From Ottelia alismoides (taxonomy: Eukaryota; Streptophyta; Magnoliopsida; Alismatales; Hydrocharitaceae), in NCBI GenBank assembly GCA_037367405.1, contig JAZKJV010005750.1:124001-188000 (forward strand): 64,000 nt of DNA. The letters run 5' to 3'. The notes under the pieces are model-generated. The model saw only the letters and a program-made list of their open reading frames with translations. It searched no databases and was not told where the DNA came from. Below, piece after piece: positions 11,346-22,989 of this stretch; position 1 is the stretch's first letter, and the number at the start of each line of letters is the position of its first letter. A program made the position numbers and the translations under genes.

Positions 11346-13068
11346 GCTAGTCCATAGAGAACACTTACTAGGAGAACAAGTGACACAAAAGAGAAACTAA
11401 AGAAAAGAAAAATAGAGAACTTAGAATGATAATGATTTTTAAACTTATCTTCATAAAATCAAAACTTGTAGCTTAATAGTTAGTTTGGCGGAAACTTGTG
11501 AGAATAGGATTCAAAACTTAATAGCCCTCAAGTTCCACAATCCTCTGTTCAAATTGCCTCAATAGTCAGGAAAGGTCAGAATAAGCCTATTCATACACAA
11601 ACCCTTATGACTATGAGTCTCACTTGTACAGTGTATGTGAATTGTCTCACTTATCATCAGAAATAACAAGAGACAGTCTCCCTCAGTAAGGTAACCCTAA
11701 TTCCCCATTCTATCTACTCTTTCTGCGAGGAACGTGGTATTTCCTTCTAAGTTCAAGTACAACTGTCTTAAATAAGAGGTAGAGAGAAGAGTGAACTATG
11801 ACAAATGTAGTCACATATCCTTCGGAGCTTGATCAGTATAGCCAAGTCTCCAGCTGCAGTCAACCTTGAAATATTCGACTTTGAATTATAAGCCTTGCTT
11901 ATTGATACATATATCCTATAGGATTGATTTTTTCATTGACTTATGTCTGCATATTCTTTGGAGTCTAATTTCACACATTTTTTAACGTATATGTACAACA
12001 ACATTTACATGACAAATTTTTCATCTTGAGCTAGCAAATTATACATCTTTTGAAGATTTATTACAACCCACAGCACCCTATCTTTAGACATCCATGCCAC
12101 TAGATCGGGTTGGGGTGAGTTGTCATCCTATTGGAGTGCGTATGTTTCAACACGTGTGCTTCTCAAGATAAAGGACCCAACCCTCACCACATCATTTGAG
12201 TTGAGCTAAGTGCAAGGTGCTTGTCCAAGTTAGGTCATTATCAGCAAGAGTCATGTGTGTGCTTCAAAATATTCTACTTAGGATAATCAAGATGACATGT
12301 GAACATAGTCTAGTTGACTCAAAGAATTAAGTCTCATTAACCTGAAAAGCCTTAATTCCATGTCTTATAAGGTTCCTGTGAAAAGTTTATTAAGAGATAA
12401 ACCAAGCCCTGATCTTCAGATTTTATTTAGACTAGTTCAATTATCAAAATCATTCTGAAAAATGCTCATGCAATATAAAGATATTTTTGTGTGAAACAAA
12501 TATCTTATTTTGAACTTTTATGAAATTTTTCAAAAAAATCTGAAAATTTTTATGGAGTTTTGATAATATTTTTAATTTTCATGTTTTGGAGGGCAAGTGA
12601 ATGAATGCATTTACAAGGATTGTACATATTTATAAAGGATTTTATACAGATTTATATACATTTTTTACAAGAATTTATTTTAATGTAATTATGTACAGAG
12701 TATTCAAACATTTGAAAATGTTTTTAAATATTTTACAAATATTTTCTAACTTATTTTGCAATAATTTTACCAAGAATTTTTCAAATATTTTTATAATAAT
12801 AATTTACAAATTTTTTATAAGCATTTACAAAGAAATTTTTCAAAATATTTATAGAGAATGTTTTCAAAGATTTTCAAAAGATTTTTCAAACATTTTTGCA
12901 ACCATTTTTCAAACCAATTTTTACAAATAATTGTTCAAAACTTTTTACTCATATTTACAAGAGTTTTATGATTAATTTATTGTTTGCCCTTACCCAATAT
13001 TTATTAACCATATTATTGAAAATACAGAAAGTACGAGTTATGGATAATGTATATATGACATATATACT
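11346..13068 (-). other. 3' noncoding region of element B
   Basis: It contains the conserved family block (11980-12450) shared with elements A and C, then a strongly AT-rich stretch (12480-13060) with many TTTACAA and TTTTCAAA words. The ORF at 12601-12930 is made of this low-complexity sequence and is not taken as a gene. Confidence 0.55.
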
Positions 13069-13435
13069 ACCCCCTATACTTAACTTGAATTATGTCCTAA
13101 TAGTGACCAAGGAGCAACAAGGGAAGACATAACTCATGCTAAAGTATAGAAAAGATCCATGCTACGATGACTCAATAAAAGAATAAGAAGCTGATCATCC
13201 CCCATACTTAGGATTAAGTAATCCTTAATATAGCATATTGTACACAAAGCGAGGATGATCGAGGATTACAATTTACAAAAACAACGACTCAGTTTGTCTC
13301 CCATATACTTGGGGTAAAATATCCCTAAATACAGAACAGATCATCAACAAATTATAAGACAAGAGAGGGTCAATTAAAAAATAACTCGATGCATTGCTCT
13401 CCCCATACTTAAGATCTTGTCATCCTAAGTATAGC
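13069..13435 (-). other. Hairpin array of element B
   Basis: Three imperfect dyads built on ATACTTAGGAT / ATCCTAAGTAT lie at about 13204-13231, 13303-13333 and 13404-13432, roughly 100 bp apart. A longer conserved block (13073-13150) holds CTATACTT at one end, AAGTATAG at the other, and GACATAACTCATG between. Order and polarity match elements A and C although the rest of the sequence has diverged. Confidence 0.75.
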
Positions 13436-13484
13436 ATTGTCAAAAGGGAAGAATGAAATAATGGAAGAATAAAATAATTGAAAA

Positions 13485-13740
13485 GAGAATTAAAGAAGAA
13501 TCAATCAAGAAAAATATTTTTGGATAGAGCATTGTCTGAATCTTCTGATGCTGTTGAGAGATCATCTTCAAATTCCACCTCTATTGAATCGATAATGAAC
13601 AGGAATGTATCGTGCTCCAAATACGCCTTCAACAACTGTCCATTGACTATGAATGGTTGCGCGTCAGATGACAATTCGGATATGAGAATTCTAACATTAT
13701 CACGCATAGTTTTATCACAAATGGCACAGTCCATTTATTC
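13485..13740 (-). pseudogene. Relic 3' ORF of element B
   Basis: An open stretch of 77 codons (13501-13734) reads ...SSDAQPFIVNGQLLKAYLEHD..., followed by an acidic S/D/E tail. It lies just downstream of the integrase relic and resembles the integrase C-terminus/junction of Athila polyproteins (VNGQRLKxY-type motif). It is short and has no intact neighbours in frame. Confidence 0.55.
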
Positions 13741-13979
13741 TTTAATTTTCGCAAGAATATCTTTAACTTCATATCAAATAACCACATCTTTTGACCGGGC
13801 TCGAAAGTCTTTCTTCTGATATGCTTGTCGTGCCAACGTTTGACTCTCTACTTCTATAGTAGGACGTTATCATATGCGTAGTCTCTGCATTTCAGGAGTC
13901 TGTTGAGATGAATCTTTTGTTCTGACACCTTATTGTGAGTTCAAGTTACATATGTTTACTAGACAAAGAGATTTGTGAA

Positions 13980-14450
13980 TGAGTTCAACCTGCATATGGC
14001 ATTTCTTTCCATATACAAGATGATAGAAGACATATCCAATGGAGACTTGTAGACAGTCTGATAGGACAATAGAACGGAATCAAGAAGTATATATAGTTCT
14101 TCATATCCGACCTAACAAGTTTCTGAAGAATTGTCTTAATCTCCCTATTAGATAACTCGGCCAAGCCATTCAATTGCTGGTGGAAAGGAGATGCGATACA
14201 ACGATCAATGTCATACTCCATGACAAGCTTTTTGACTTCTCTGTAAATGAAATGCCGACCCGATCTGAAATGAGAATCTTATGAATTTCGAACCGTGAAA
14301 TAATGTTGTCCTTGTGAAAGCGACAAACAGTATGACTATAAGCAGATAGGATGGGAATATCCTTCACCCAATGACTCACATAATCAACAAAAGCAGGATG
14401 TATTCGAAGCCTTGACTGTCAGGAAATGGAACCATGAAGTCAATGCCTCA
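13980..14450 (-). pseudogene. Relic integrase of element B
   Basis: On the minus strand, SPFHQQLNGLAELSNREIKTILQKLV matches the HPQTNGQAEISNREIKxILxK motif of gypsy integrases. Upstream, MSHWVKDIPILSAYSHTV and FHKDNIISRFEIHKILISDRVGISF correspond to the catalytic-core neighbourhood with its SDRG-type motif. Frames change between 14221 and 14379, so the gene is dead. Confidence 0.75.
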
Positions 14451-14784
14451 AGCATCAAATACATCTGAGATTTGGATGAACTTGAGTGGCATTGAATCTT
14501 CAGAATTGATGCTTCCCCCCAATTTCTGAAAGTTGATGCAGCCTTTCACATAAGCTACGGTATCCTTGAATAGTGTAGACAATCAGAGCCCACACTGTAA
14601 TACTCGCTATCATTCTGCTTCTGGAATGGTGTCCTCCTGCTTCGAGCTTTTGAAAATGCTTGAGGATACTAGTGTACTCCTCCTAAGTAGTGCACCGACA
14701 CAAAATGCAATCTGCACCTTCCCTGAAAAGGTATGGATCATCCCACTGGTAAAAATTAATATCGAACAAAAACTTGTCCTTCTT

Positions 14785-15335
14785 TATTCATGTCCAATCT
14801 TGTGGAAATTTCTTATAGACGAGATAGTTCACAATATCGACATACCAGGGGAGAGAAGCAACACTACGTATAGATTCATCGGGAAAGTTTTTAGTAATCG
14901 GCACACTACTCAGCGGAGTCTCTATACATTCAATTCTAGGCAAATGATCTGCTACCACATTCTTGACTCTAGGTTTAACTCTAATTTCCAAATCAAATTC
15001 TTGGATCAGAAGGATCCAACAGAACAGATATGAGTTAACATCTTTCTTTTGTTGTAATTACCTGATAGCAGAGTGGCCACTATAAACAATCACATTCGAA
15101 CCGAGAAGATGTGAACGAAACTTCTTGAGGGCAAAACCACATCTAGCTGCTCTTTCTCAATTACAGTGTAATTTGTCTGAGCTTCGTCTAATGTTTTGCT
15201 GGCATGTGAATGGCATAGGGCAATCCATCTCAAATTTGTCTCAACATAGCCCCAATGGTGAAATCTGATGCATCCTTCATGGTTTCGAATGGAATGAATG
15301 ACAAGCTCTCTCAACTATTTAAAGGCTTTGATTAC
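14785..15335 (-). pseudogene. Relic RNase H and linker of element B
   Basis: The reading ...IALCHSHASKTLDEAQTNYTVIEKEQLDVV matches the gypsy RNase H signature (YASRTLxxAQxNYxTTEKELLAVV). EIRVKPRVKNVVADHLPRIE matches the connection region (KGxENVVADHLSRLE), followed by PWYVDIVNYLV. Several frameshifts separate these blocks. Confidence 0.8.
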
Positions 15336-16130
15336 TTTCTCATCAACAACGAAATTGGTTTCCTTACTTTGAAGCTCTATGAGAGGTCGGTCAATCTTGT
15401 TGAAGTTCTAAATGAATCTTCTGTATAAACCAACATGCCCAAGGAAGGACCTCGCATTTTTCATTATTCTTGGTGGTTCAAACTATGCAATCACATCCAC
15501 CTTTGTCAGGTTGGCATCCATGCCTCGTTTGGAGACTACATGACCCACCACAATTCCTTCAATTACCATTTAGTGACTCTTCTCCCATGATAGAACCAAA
15601 TTCACTTCACGGCATCTCTACAGTACTCAGTCTAGATGAGGAAGACAAGCATTAAAACTATCACCATAGAATGAGGAATCATCCATAAAAACCTCAAGAA
15701 AACTACCCATCATGTTGACAAACATAGCCAGCCCCACCTTTGGAATGTAGCGGGTGTGTTACACAATCTAAAGGGCATCCGCTTAAAGGCATAGGTGCCA
15801 AGTGGACAAGTGAAAGTTGTCTTCTCTTGATATTCTAAGATGATTGCCACTTGTTTGTACCCAGAGTACCCATCCAAGAAGCAAAAGAACTCTTTTCCAA
15901 CCAATCTTTCAAGAACTTGATCAATAAAAGGCAGAGAAAAGTGATCCTTCTTGCTAGTTGAGTTCAGGCGCAGGTAATCTATGCATATGGGCCATGATGT
16001 AGGCACTCGGGTCGAGATACTCCTTGGTCATTTGTAACCACCGTAATTCAGAATTTCTTTCGAGCTACATCTAATGGGCTCACCCCTTTCGAGTTTGAAG
16101 ATGGGATAAATAAATCCAGCTTGAGACCAC
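15336..16130 (-). pseudogene. Relic reverse transcriptase of element B
   Basis: The longest open part (15710-16006) reads CIDYLRLNSTSKKDHFSLPFIDQVLERL...CFLDGYSGYKQ...EKTTFTCPLGTYAFKRMPFRLCNTPATFQR, the standard gypsy RT finger and palm blocks. The catalytic box appears at about 15670-15700 as VFMDD. Downstream, NLVLSWEKSH and RSFLGHVGLYRRFI follow with stops between. The match pattern is that of Athila RT. Confidence 0.9.
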
Positions 16131-16299
16131 TTCATTATCTCTTTCATGGCAACTTCCCAAAGATTAGGATTCAGCCTGTACTGAAACTCGTAAGATGGCT
16201 TGTTGTCATCCTCAAAGTAGACATGGTGTGAACACAGGGTTGAATTTATCTCTCGAAGATCTGAGACATTCCAACCAAGATCCTTGCGGTTTTTTTATC

Positions 16300-17160
16300 T
16301 AGAATCTCTAGCAAGCGAGATTCTTGATAAGTGTCAATCGGCTACTGATGATAACTAGACACATTTTGGGCTCACCCGCAAGGAAGGTATGCTTTAGATT
16401 TTCCAGAAGAGGTTTCAATTCTGGTGGAGCCTGATTCGGCTTCTCAACGATTTCTGAAACTGAACTAGTTGTTGATGCGTGATTTGGCAATAAGGTGATG
16501 TCCACCTCTATCACTCTTGGCTCAGAAAATAAAATACCAAACATATTTACAATTATTTCCTCTTGTTTGATTCAGTATGAATTTTATTCAAATAAGTTGA
16601 TCAGCTCATCATCATGAATCTCCCTATCAGTAAAGGAACATAAGTTGATTGTGATTTCCAAGTCCTTCTCTAGGAAGAGGATTTCTTGTGTCAATAAGTC
16701 ATTCAAAGATAAATCTGGAACTTTGATATCATCAACAATGTCACAATCTTCGACAATCAATTCTGGCTCTTTTCTCCGATGTGCTCTCTATGGCTTTTGG
16801 CTTGATGATCATGTAGATGGTGACCTTATCATTACATGAGTGGAATGGGATCTTTCTATATTCATAATCAACTACCGCTTCGATTGTTCGATGGAACGAT
16901 TGACCAAGTATGATCATTGTCTTGAGTAATAATGCAGATGAATCCATGTCTAGGATAACAAAGTCCACTAGAAATTTCATATCATGCATAGTTACGATAA
17001 TGTCATCGAATAAACCTCAGGGTCACTTAATGGATCGATCAACAAAGTGAAGTATTATCCTACTTGATTTAAGTAGACCAAGCTCGAATTCCATAAGAAG
17101 TGATGTGGGAATGAGGTTAAATGAGGAATTGTTATCAAGCAAAGTTTTCTAAAAAAACAT
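16300..17160 (-). pseudogene. Relic protease region of element B
   Basis: Two short open pieces (16308-16544 and 16741-16989). The second reads KFLVDFVILDMDSSALLLKTMIILGQSFHRT, matching the Athila protease C-terminal block (ADFIVLDMEED...PIILGRPFLAT). Upstream sequence around 17030-17110 corresponds to the SLLxEFELGLLKS...LADRSI region in broken form. Frameshifts throughout. Confidence 0.65.
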
Positions 17161-17499
17161 AATTACAAATTTCACATCTGATTAAAGGGCTCCCTTGTCT
17201 TTCTTATTAACTAGGAGATCGATGATCGCGTTCACAATAGCCATGATGAGGATGTGTTTCTTTGATTTGTTGAGTCTGGTTTTGCAGGGTTGAGCTTTGA
17301 GGTACATGCCTCTTTCAATCCTTTCTTAACTTTAGGCATGTATTCCATGGATTTTATGAGTGGCATTGCTAGAAAGATATTCTATAAAATGTCTACATTT
17401 ACAAGATCAGATAACATTGTTTTTAATTTTTTTGATAGTTTTGGAATTTTCATAGCATCAGGAAATGGAATATTTACATCACCAAAGTTAAAGTTCTTA

Positions 17500-18750
17500 T
17501 TTACATGAGAATCATCTTTTATAAATGGATGACTAGAAGTAGTACAGTCATCCAAAGCAGGAGGAGGAATAAAAGCAAGAAACTTGACTTCGTCGGCAGG
17601 AACGGGATTGGTTGCATATGCGAGCTTCTCCTTGACATGTACGGCTCGACCTTGGTTGTTATTCTATTTTTGGTCCTTTGAATTTTGTTCATCTTTTGGT
17701 ATTTTTCTGGTGTAGCTCCTCCTCCTCCTTCACATGGACATATTACTGGATCGATTGATGAAGAAGATGACAATCCACCCTTTGAAGAATTATTCTTTCC
17801 ATTGATGATTGCAAACGATTGGATGGTCCTACCTCTCCTAAGAGTCACATCATTAAATAACATAAAAAAATCTTCTGTACCTGATTTTGTAGGGGTGGAG
17901 GGCACATCACAAACTACCTGCTCTTTACTTCGGAAATCATTGGGATTCCCCTCAACCTACGTAGGAATAATATTTTTGTGGCAATGAGGTCATCGAGCTT
18001 CTGGCTCATCTCAGTTAAGCTCTTCACTAGCTGAACCAAACAATCAGGTGTTGAATTTACTGGCACAGACTCAAATGATTCAGCGTTCTGAGCTTGTTGA
18101 GACTGGTAATGGTGCGGAAGCTATGATTGATAACTTTGTGAAAATGACGAGGAGGATATTGTTAATAATATGGAGGAGGGAACCGGTTCTAGTACTAAAA
18201 AACCGACTCTTGCTAATGAAATTGATGTTTTCGATATGATGGTTACTGGTAACTTTCTCTCCATGTGTAAGCTTGGTTCAGAGACAGATGGTGAAGTTGG
18301 TCATGTTGAACACTTCTACCCTGATATTGGTGGAATGGTTGGTTGGCTGATGTTTGACCATGAGGGTGTCCTCCATGATAGGTCAAAAGTTATTCATTAC
18401 TCCATACGCCATCCACCTCCTGAATTTGGGGTGGAGATGGAAAGAATGGCTCGACATATGTTGGTTGGGACTCGGGATGGAAGACCAACATCTACTATTG
18501 TGGTTGTTGTGGTAATTGGTCAGGAGCTAGCACGTAGTATACATGCTGGACTGATGAAGGTTGCCCTGGATTCTGCAGTTGATGTTGTAGTTTGGCATGA
18601 GTCTTGGCTTATTGGCTCGCAAACTGACAATGATTGATAATGTTGATTAGGAGTTCCAGATGTTGGTGATATGGTTAAGCTTGTCCAGGTTCTTCATCCT
18701 CTGTTTAATCACAAATAGTTTCTCAAGGTCATGTGATCGCTTATCAATTT
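17500..18750 (-). pseudogene. Probable relic gag C-terminal region of element B
   Basis: It lies between the gag core and the protease relic in transcript order. Open stretches occur on both strands (plus 18170-18637, minus 17519-17905), but neither resembles a known protein. The plus-strand reading is most likely antisense to a Q/N/P-rich gag linker. No zinc-knuckle motif could be confirmed. Confidence 0.35.
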
Positions 18751-18779
18751 ATATAAACCTTGGAAAGGTAGTTGTCAAT

Positions 18780-19420
18780 GATGCAGAGATTCGAGCTCTT
18801 GTACATGAGCTCTTCATGTAAAGCCTCCATGTTGACATATTTGTGGAGGATCTACAACAGTTTCTAAAATGTATGGGACAAAGACAATGTGGTCGATCCC
18901 TTGGCCATCTCCTCGAAAATTTTCCAAATGACATCTTCATCCTTATTGAAATGGGATCCACCATAGGCGGCATCCACTCGCTTCTGATTGTCCTGGTTCA
19001 ACCCACTGAAAAGATTCTGGACAAAGCTAGTCTTTGGGATATCATGGCGGGGACACTTCTCATGTAAGCCCTTAAAATAGTCTCACGCCTCGTAAACAGG
19101 ATCATGGGACAGTTGTGAGAACTTTAAAATCATGGTTGTAATCTGATTGAGATGACCCAAGGGATAATACTTGTGTAGAAAGGCAGAATTTAGTGCCTCA
19201 CAGGTCGTCACCACCTTCCCAAAATGTTTGATCAAGTGGAGGGCCTTATCTTGAAGGCTGAATGGGAAGGTGATCATCTTAACTACCTCCAACAGGATGT
19301 TGGGGTAGTGCACGGTACACAGATGTGGTTGAACTGCTGCAAGTGAATGTAAGGTTCTTCATTTGTGTTGTCATGAAAAATAGGCAACAAGGAGAGCAAT
19401 TACGACTTAAGTTAAAAATG
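18780..19420 (-). pseudogene. Relic gag core of element B
   Basis: On the minus strand, ITFPFSLQDKALHLIKHFG...TTCEALNSAFLHKYYPLG matches the retrotransposon gag domain (FPFSLxDxAxxWL...TxWxxLxxxFLxKFFP). The frame continues after a break as AWDYFKGLHEKCPRHDIPKTSFVQNLFSGL, the helical core end. Upstream, NEEPYIHLQQFNHIC is the expected start of the core. At least three frame breaks. Confidence 0.8.
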
Positions 19421-21610
19421 TATGTGGATCGGCGGGATGTGGATCCACTCGATTACTTGACCAGTACCAGGATTGTATGTTTCCTTCAGTGTGGGCTTCA
19501 GTGCCTCTCTCCTCTGCTCCTCTTCTCCATGGTGTTCATCTACCAGGAATTCATCTCCTCCTTGTGGGTTCTCACCTCATCCTCCTCTGTTTTCCTGATC
19601 CCTCCTCACATGCATGAGCATTTCTTGGAAGGTGGTGTGAGTGTTTGCTTGCTCAATCAACTATTGTTATATCTCATGTATGGAGGCAAGCATTTGGTTG
19701 TTGACTTTATTCTGATCAGACCGTTACCCCTTCCCTTTCTGAGAATCCATCTCTGTTTCTGAGTCTGTTGAAGTAAAATCATGATTGGGTTCTTGATCTG
19801 CAATGGGAAAGAAGCCCTGATTAATCTAGAAATATGCACCATATGTGGAGAAAGTTCAAAATTAGGGTCAATTTTGAACTTTATTAAAGTGGGGGATGAT
19901 AATAAAGATTGGTCTATCTCCATTCAGAAGGAAGAAAATTTGGGACAAGAGTGATCCTGATTATTTAGTGAAAGAAGCGAGGAATCTTGAGAGTGGTTCA
20001 CAAAGTTCGATCTGGTCTCTCTGGAATCGCCCCAAATTATTGGGGATGTCAACATATAGGAATAAATATAGGTGTTCGTAGAGTCTGAATAAGTCCATCC
20101 CAGATGTGACATTTTGCAAACAGCGGGAGTAGATGATGGAGTGGAATATGGAATGAACAAGGGATAGAATGAAGAGAAAAGGAGTAATTGTCAAATTGAG
20201 CAAAAAAATGAAAAGAAGAGAAATGAAAAGACGCAAGATAAAAATGCATAAGTGTAAGGAACTATGATCTTTGACCTAAACTAGATCCAAAAAACCACAA
20301 TGTAATCAGATTCACCAACTCAACACCAGTGAAGCCGTGAAGGTTTAACTATTTATCTTGCTAGATTTTATTTTTTATAATCAAGCAACTTTCCAAACTT
20401 AGGTCCTTAGTGCTACCCCTATAGGCGAGTGATTACTACCAGACAAGCGTCATGTACTTCCCACTACCTTTATAACCAATAGCCTGTACTTTTTTCAAGG
20501 TCCTTGATATCGGATCTGGACCCACTACTCAGCCAATGAATAGAGAGAGAAAGTGGATGCAGTGAATGAAATGCTTCCTACGAAGGGTACTCAGATGTGG
20601 CACGATGAGACAGGGTACCAGCGTCGCAGTACCCCTATGTTCAAGTAATTGAGACGAAGCATGCAAGTGGACTTAGAGCTACTCGCCCATACACCGATAG
20701 AATCGTTATTACTTCACAGATCCAGGCGATAATCAAGACAGTACTCAGACTGGGATTTGGGCTCTATTCCTTAAGGGGCGCACCTCACTCAGTCTAACGT
20801 ACCTGAATACAATGAGGGATTTATGAACCCAAAAAAAATAAAGTTCATTACATATTTTATTTGCGTCAAAGTTTATTTAGCAGCCTCCTTGTTTTAATTT
20901 TTTGGGTTTTCCTTTTTTGAGTATTTTTCAGTAATACCTAATGAATTATTTGATTCTCAATTATTCTAAGTCCAAGAAAAACTTGGGGAGAAAGTTAGAA
21001 AAACCGATGCATGTGAAAATTATGAATACAGATGCTAGAGATAGGGGTGTGTACCTTATGCCAGCAGTACTCTACATACAAAATGATCTGTGCATTTATT
21101 TAAGCCTAATCTATGTGTACATGCAGTCGATGAAATCGCCCCAAAAAATTGTTATTAGCATCTCGATTAATTTGATTAAGTCCAAGTGCAATAGACTATA
21201 GGTAAATGGAATAATATTGGATTTGGACCTAAGTACCGATGCAAGTAATCCTAAAAATCTAAGAGCTCAATCAGCAAAGATAAGTGTCTAAGAGTGTCAA
21301 TTATTACAATTAATATAAATATCATTCTCTCGCCAAAATAAAGTAAAAACTGAACTATACGAAGCTATACTACTCTAATCAACTCTGGTTTTATTTTGTC
21401 GCTCTCTCCTATCGGCTTGGTTTGAATGAGTTGGCCTCTGCCTCACTCGAGTGCATCGAGTCTCCTACAAAATCCACTCTCGCTCCACGGGCCATCACAA
21501 CAAAGTCAACAAAGAGATTGATTAGAATATATAAACAATTATTAAATAAAATAAAAATCAAATAAATCAAAAGATAATATATGTACACTAGTCTACCCAA
21601 AAAACTGTAT
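19421..21610 (-). other. gag N-terminus and leader of element B
   Basis: The stretch 19421-19930 probably encoded the gag N-terminus (minus-strand piece 19657-19923, no motif). From about 20250 to 21600 the leader contains CACCAACTCAACACCAGTGAAG, the family block also seen in A and C. The short ORFs in this area are not convincing genes. Confidence 0.5.
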
Positions 21611-21630
21611 GCTCCCCAGTAACGACATTA
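21611..21630 (-). other. Decayed tRNA-Asp primer-binding site of element B
   Basis: On the minus strand AATGTCGTTACTGGGGAGCA differs at a few bases from AATGGCGCCGTTGCCGGGGAG, the site in element C. Position and polarity fit the right LTR starting at about 21633. Confidence 0.7.
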
Positions 21631-21632
21631 TT

Positions 21633-22771
21633 TGTCTAACTAACAGGATTGATCTAGTGTCCTTAACAAGGCTACAATACTACTCTATGTGTCTTCAAAT
21701 CATCAGATAAGTAACAATTAACCCACAAATAGATAAATCAATCAAGAGTGTAGGTTAAAATTGATTATAACTTTACATGAATATGTGCATTAGGTGTAAG
21801 CAGATAGAGTGTCGAACATTGGTAGACAAAACGTAGTATAGTAATTCTTAATAATTATTGTTAATTAATAAAAATTATATATTTGTTATATTTTTCTTGT
21901 TTTTCCTATTTTTATGTAGATTTTTAATTATACTTAATTTTTATGGGGTTTAATTATATTATATTTTAATTTTTAATTTTATATTTTGTATTTAATTTTT
22001 AAAATTTTAATTCCTTTTTTATTTTAAAATAAGTTAATTAATTATATATAATAATATAGATATTATATCTAATATAAGTAATAATAGATAGTGTAGTTAT
22101 ATATATAATTTAATCAAAATATTTTAAAATAACAAAAAATAAAATACTTGTGAGTTTTATATTTTTCTCTTTTTTGGTAAATTTTGTCATTGTTTTAATT
22201 TTTGTGGATGTTTAAAGTATTTAAATGCACAAAAAAGTGACTATATTAATTATCTGAGACTATTTTGGGTTGAATAAATATCTATATATCGATCCAAAAA
22301 TAGCCCAAAACTATTTTTAATATATAATAGATATTAAGGAAATTTTATAAACAGAAAGATATATTTTTGGATTTTTCTTAAATTTTTGATGATTTTATTA
22401 CAATTTTAGATTTTATGATTTTTAGGCTTTATATTTTGTATTCTTTTAATGATTTTTGATATGGAGTAGAATATATTATAATAAAATATAATATTTTTGG
22501 AATTTTTAGAAGTATTTCTAATTTTTATGAGTTTTAATATGCTAAACAGGGAATGAAAGCATGTTTTTTTATTTTTAGAAAATAAGAAAATTAACTTAAA
22601 TGCTCTACGAAAAATATATGTGATCAAACAAGGTTACACGCATCTAACATAATTTTCCTACCGATTTTAGCATAAAGAATGTAATAAAAATAATATTAAT
22701 AAGAATAAAATAAACTGTTGGTAGGGACCTGACTGCAATTAATAAAAAAACTATGCATCCATTTAATAACA
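21633..22771 (-). repeat. 5' LTR of element B, inner segment
   Basis: It lies immediately outside the decayed PBS. It is very AT-rich (21840-22700) with no gene. It ends near 22771, where R1-like sequence begins (a shared GTTAGACATGT word). The exact junction is uncertain. It includes GGACCTGACTGCAATTA, similar to a landmark in element A's LTR at about 7310. Confidence 0.55.
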
Positions 22772-22989
22772 TGTCCAAAACGTTAAGGGTGTTAGACATG
22801 TGAGCCTTGGGAGAACCATTTCTACAATAAATATTACTGTAATCTTTTATATCAGTAAAAGTTATTGATTTACTTTACTCCTTGTCTGAGATTAAATGAA
22901 TGAAAAGGACCTTTAGTACAATTACGTTTATGTACCATGGACATCTTAATAATCATATAGCTATTGATTCAGTGGTTGGAACATAGAGG
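22772..22989 (+). repeat. R1 repeat, first part (split by solo LTR)
   Basis: The GTTAGACATGTGAGCC stretch resembles the start of the inverted R1 copy (reverse complement of 47840-47889). The homology stops at the TSD AGAGG and resumes after the solo LTR at 26816. A weak TAACA repeat flanks the possible outer ends, but the true ends are not secure. Confidence 0.55.

Noticed and set aside
12601..13132. 109-codon F/I/N/Y-rich ORF
   Set aside because: AT-rich low-complexity 3' noncoding DNA of element B; no resemblance to a protein.
18170..18637. 155-codon plus-strand ORF as a possible gene
   Set aside because: It lies antisense to the gag-to-protease interval of element B, has no recognisable domain, and the sense-strand order of element B explains the region.
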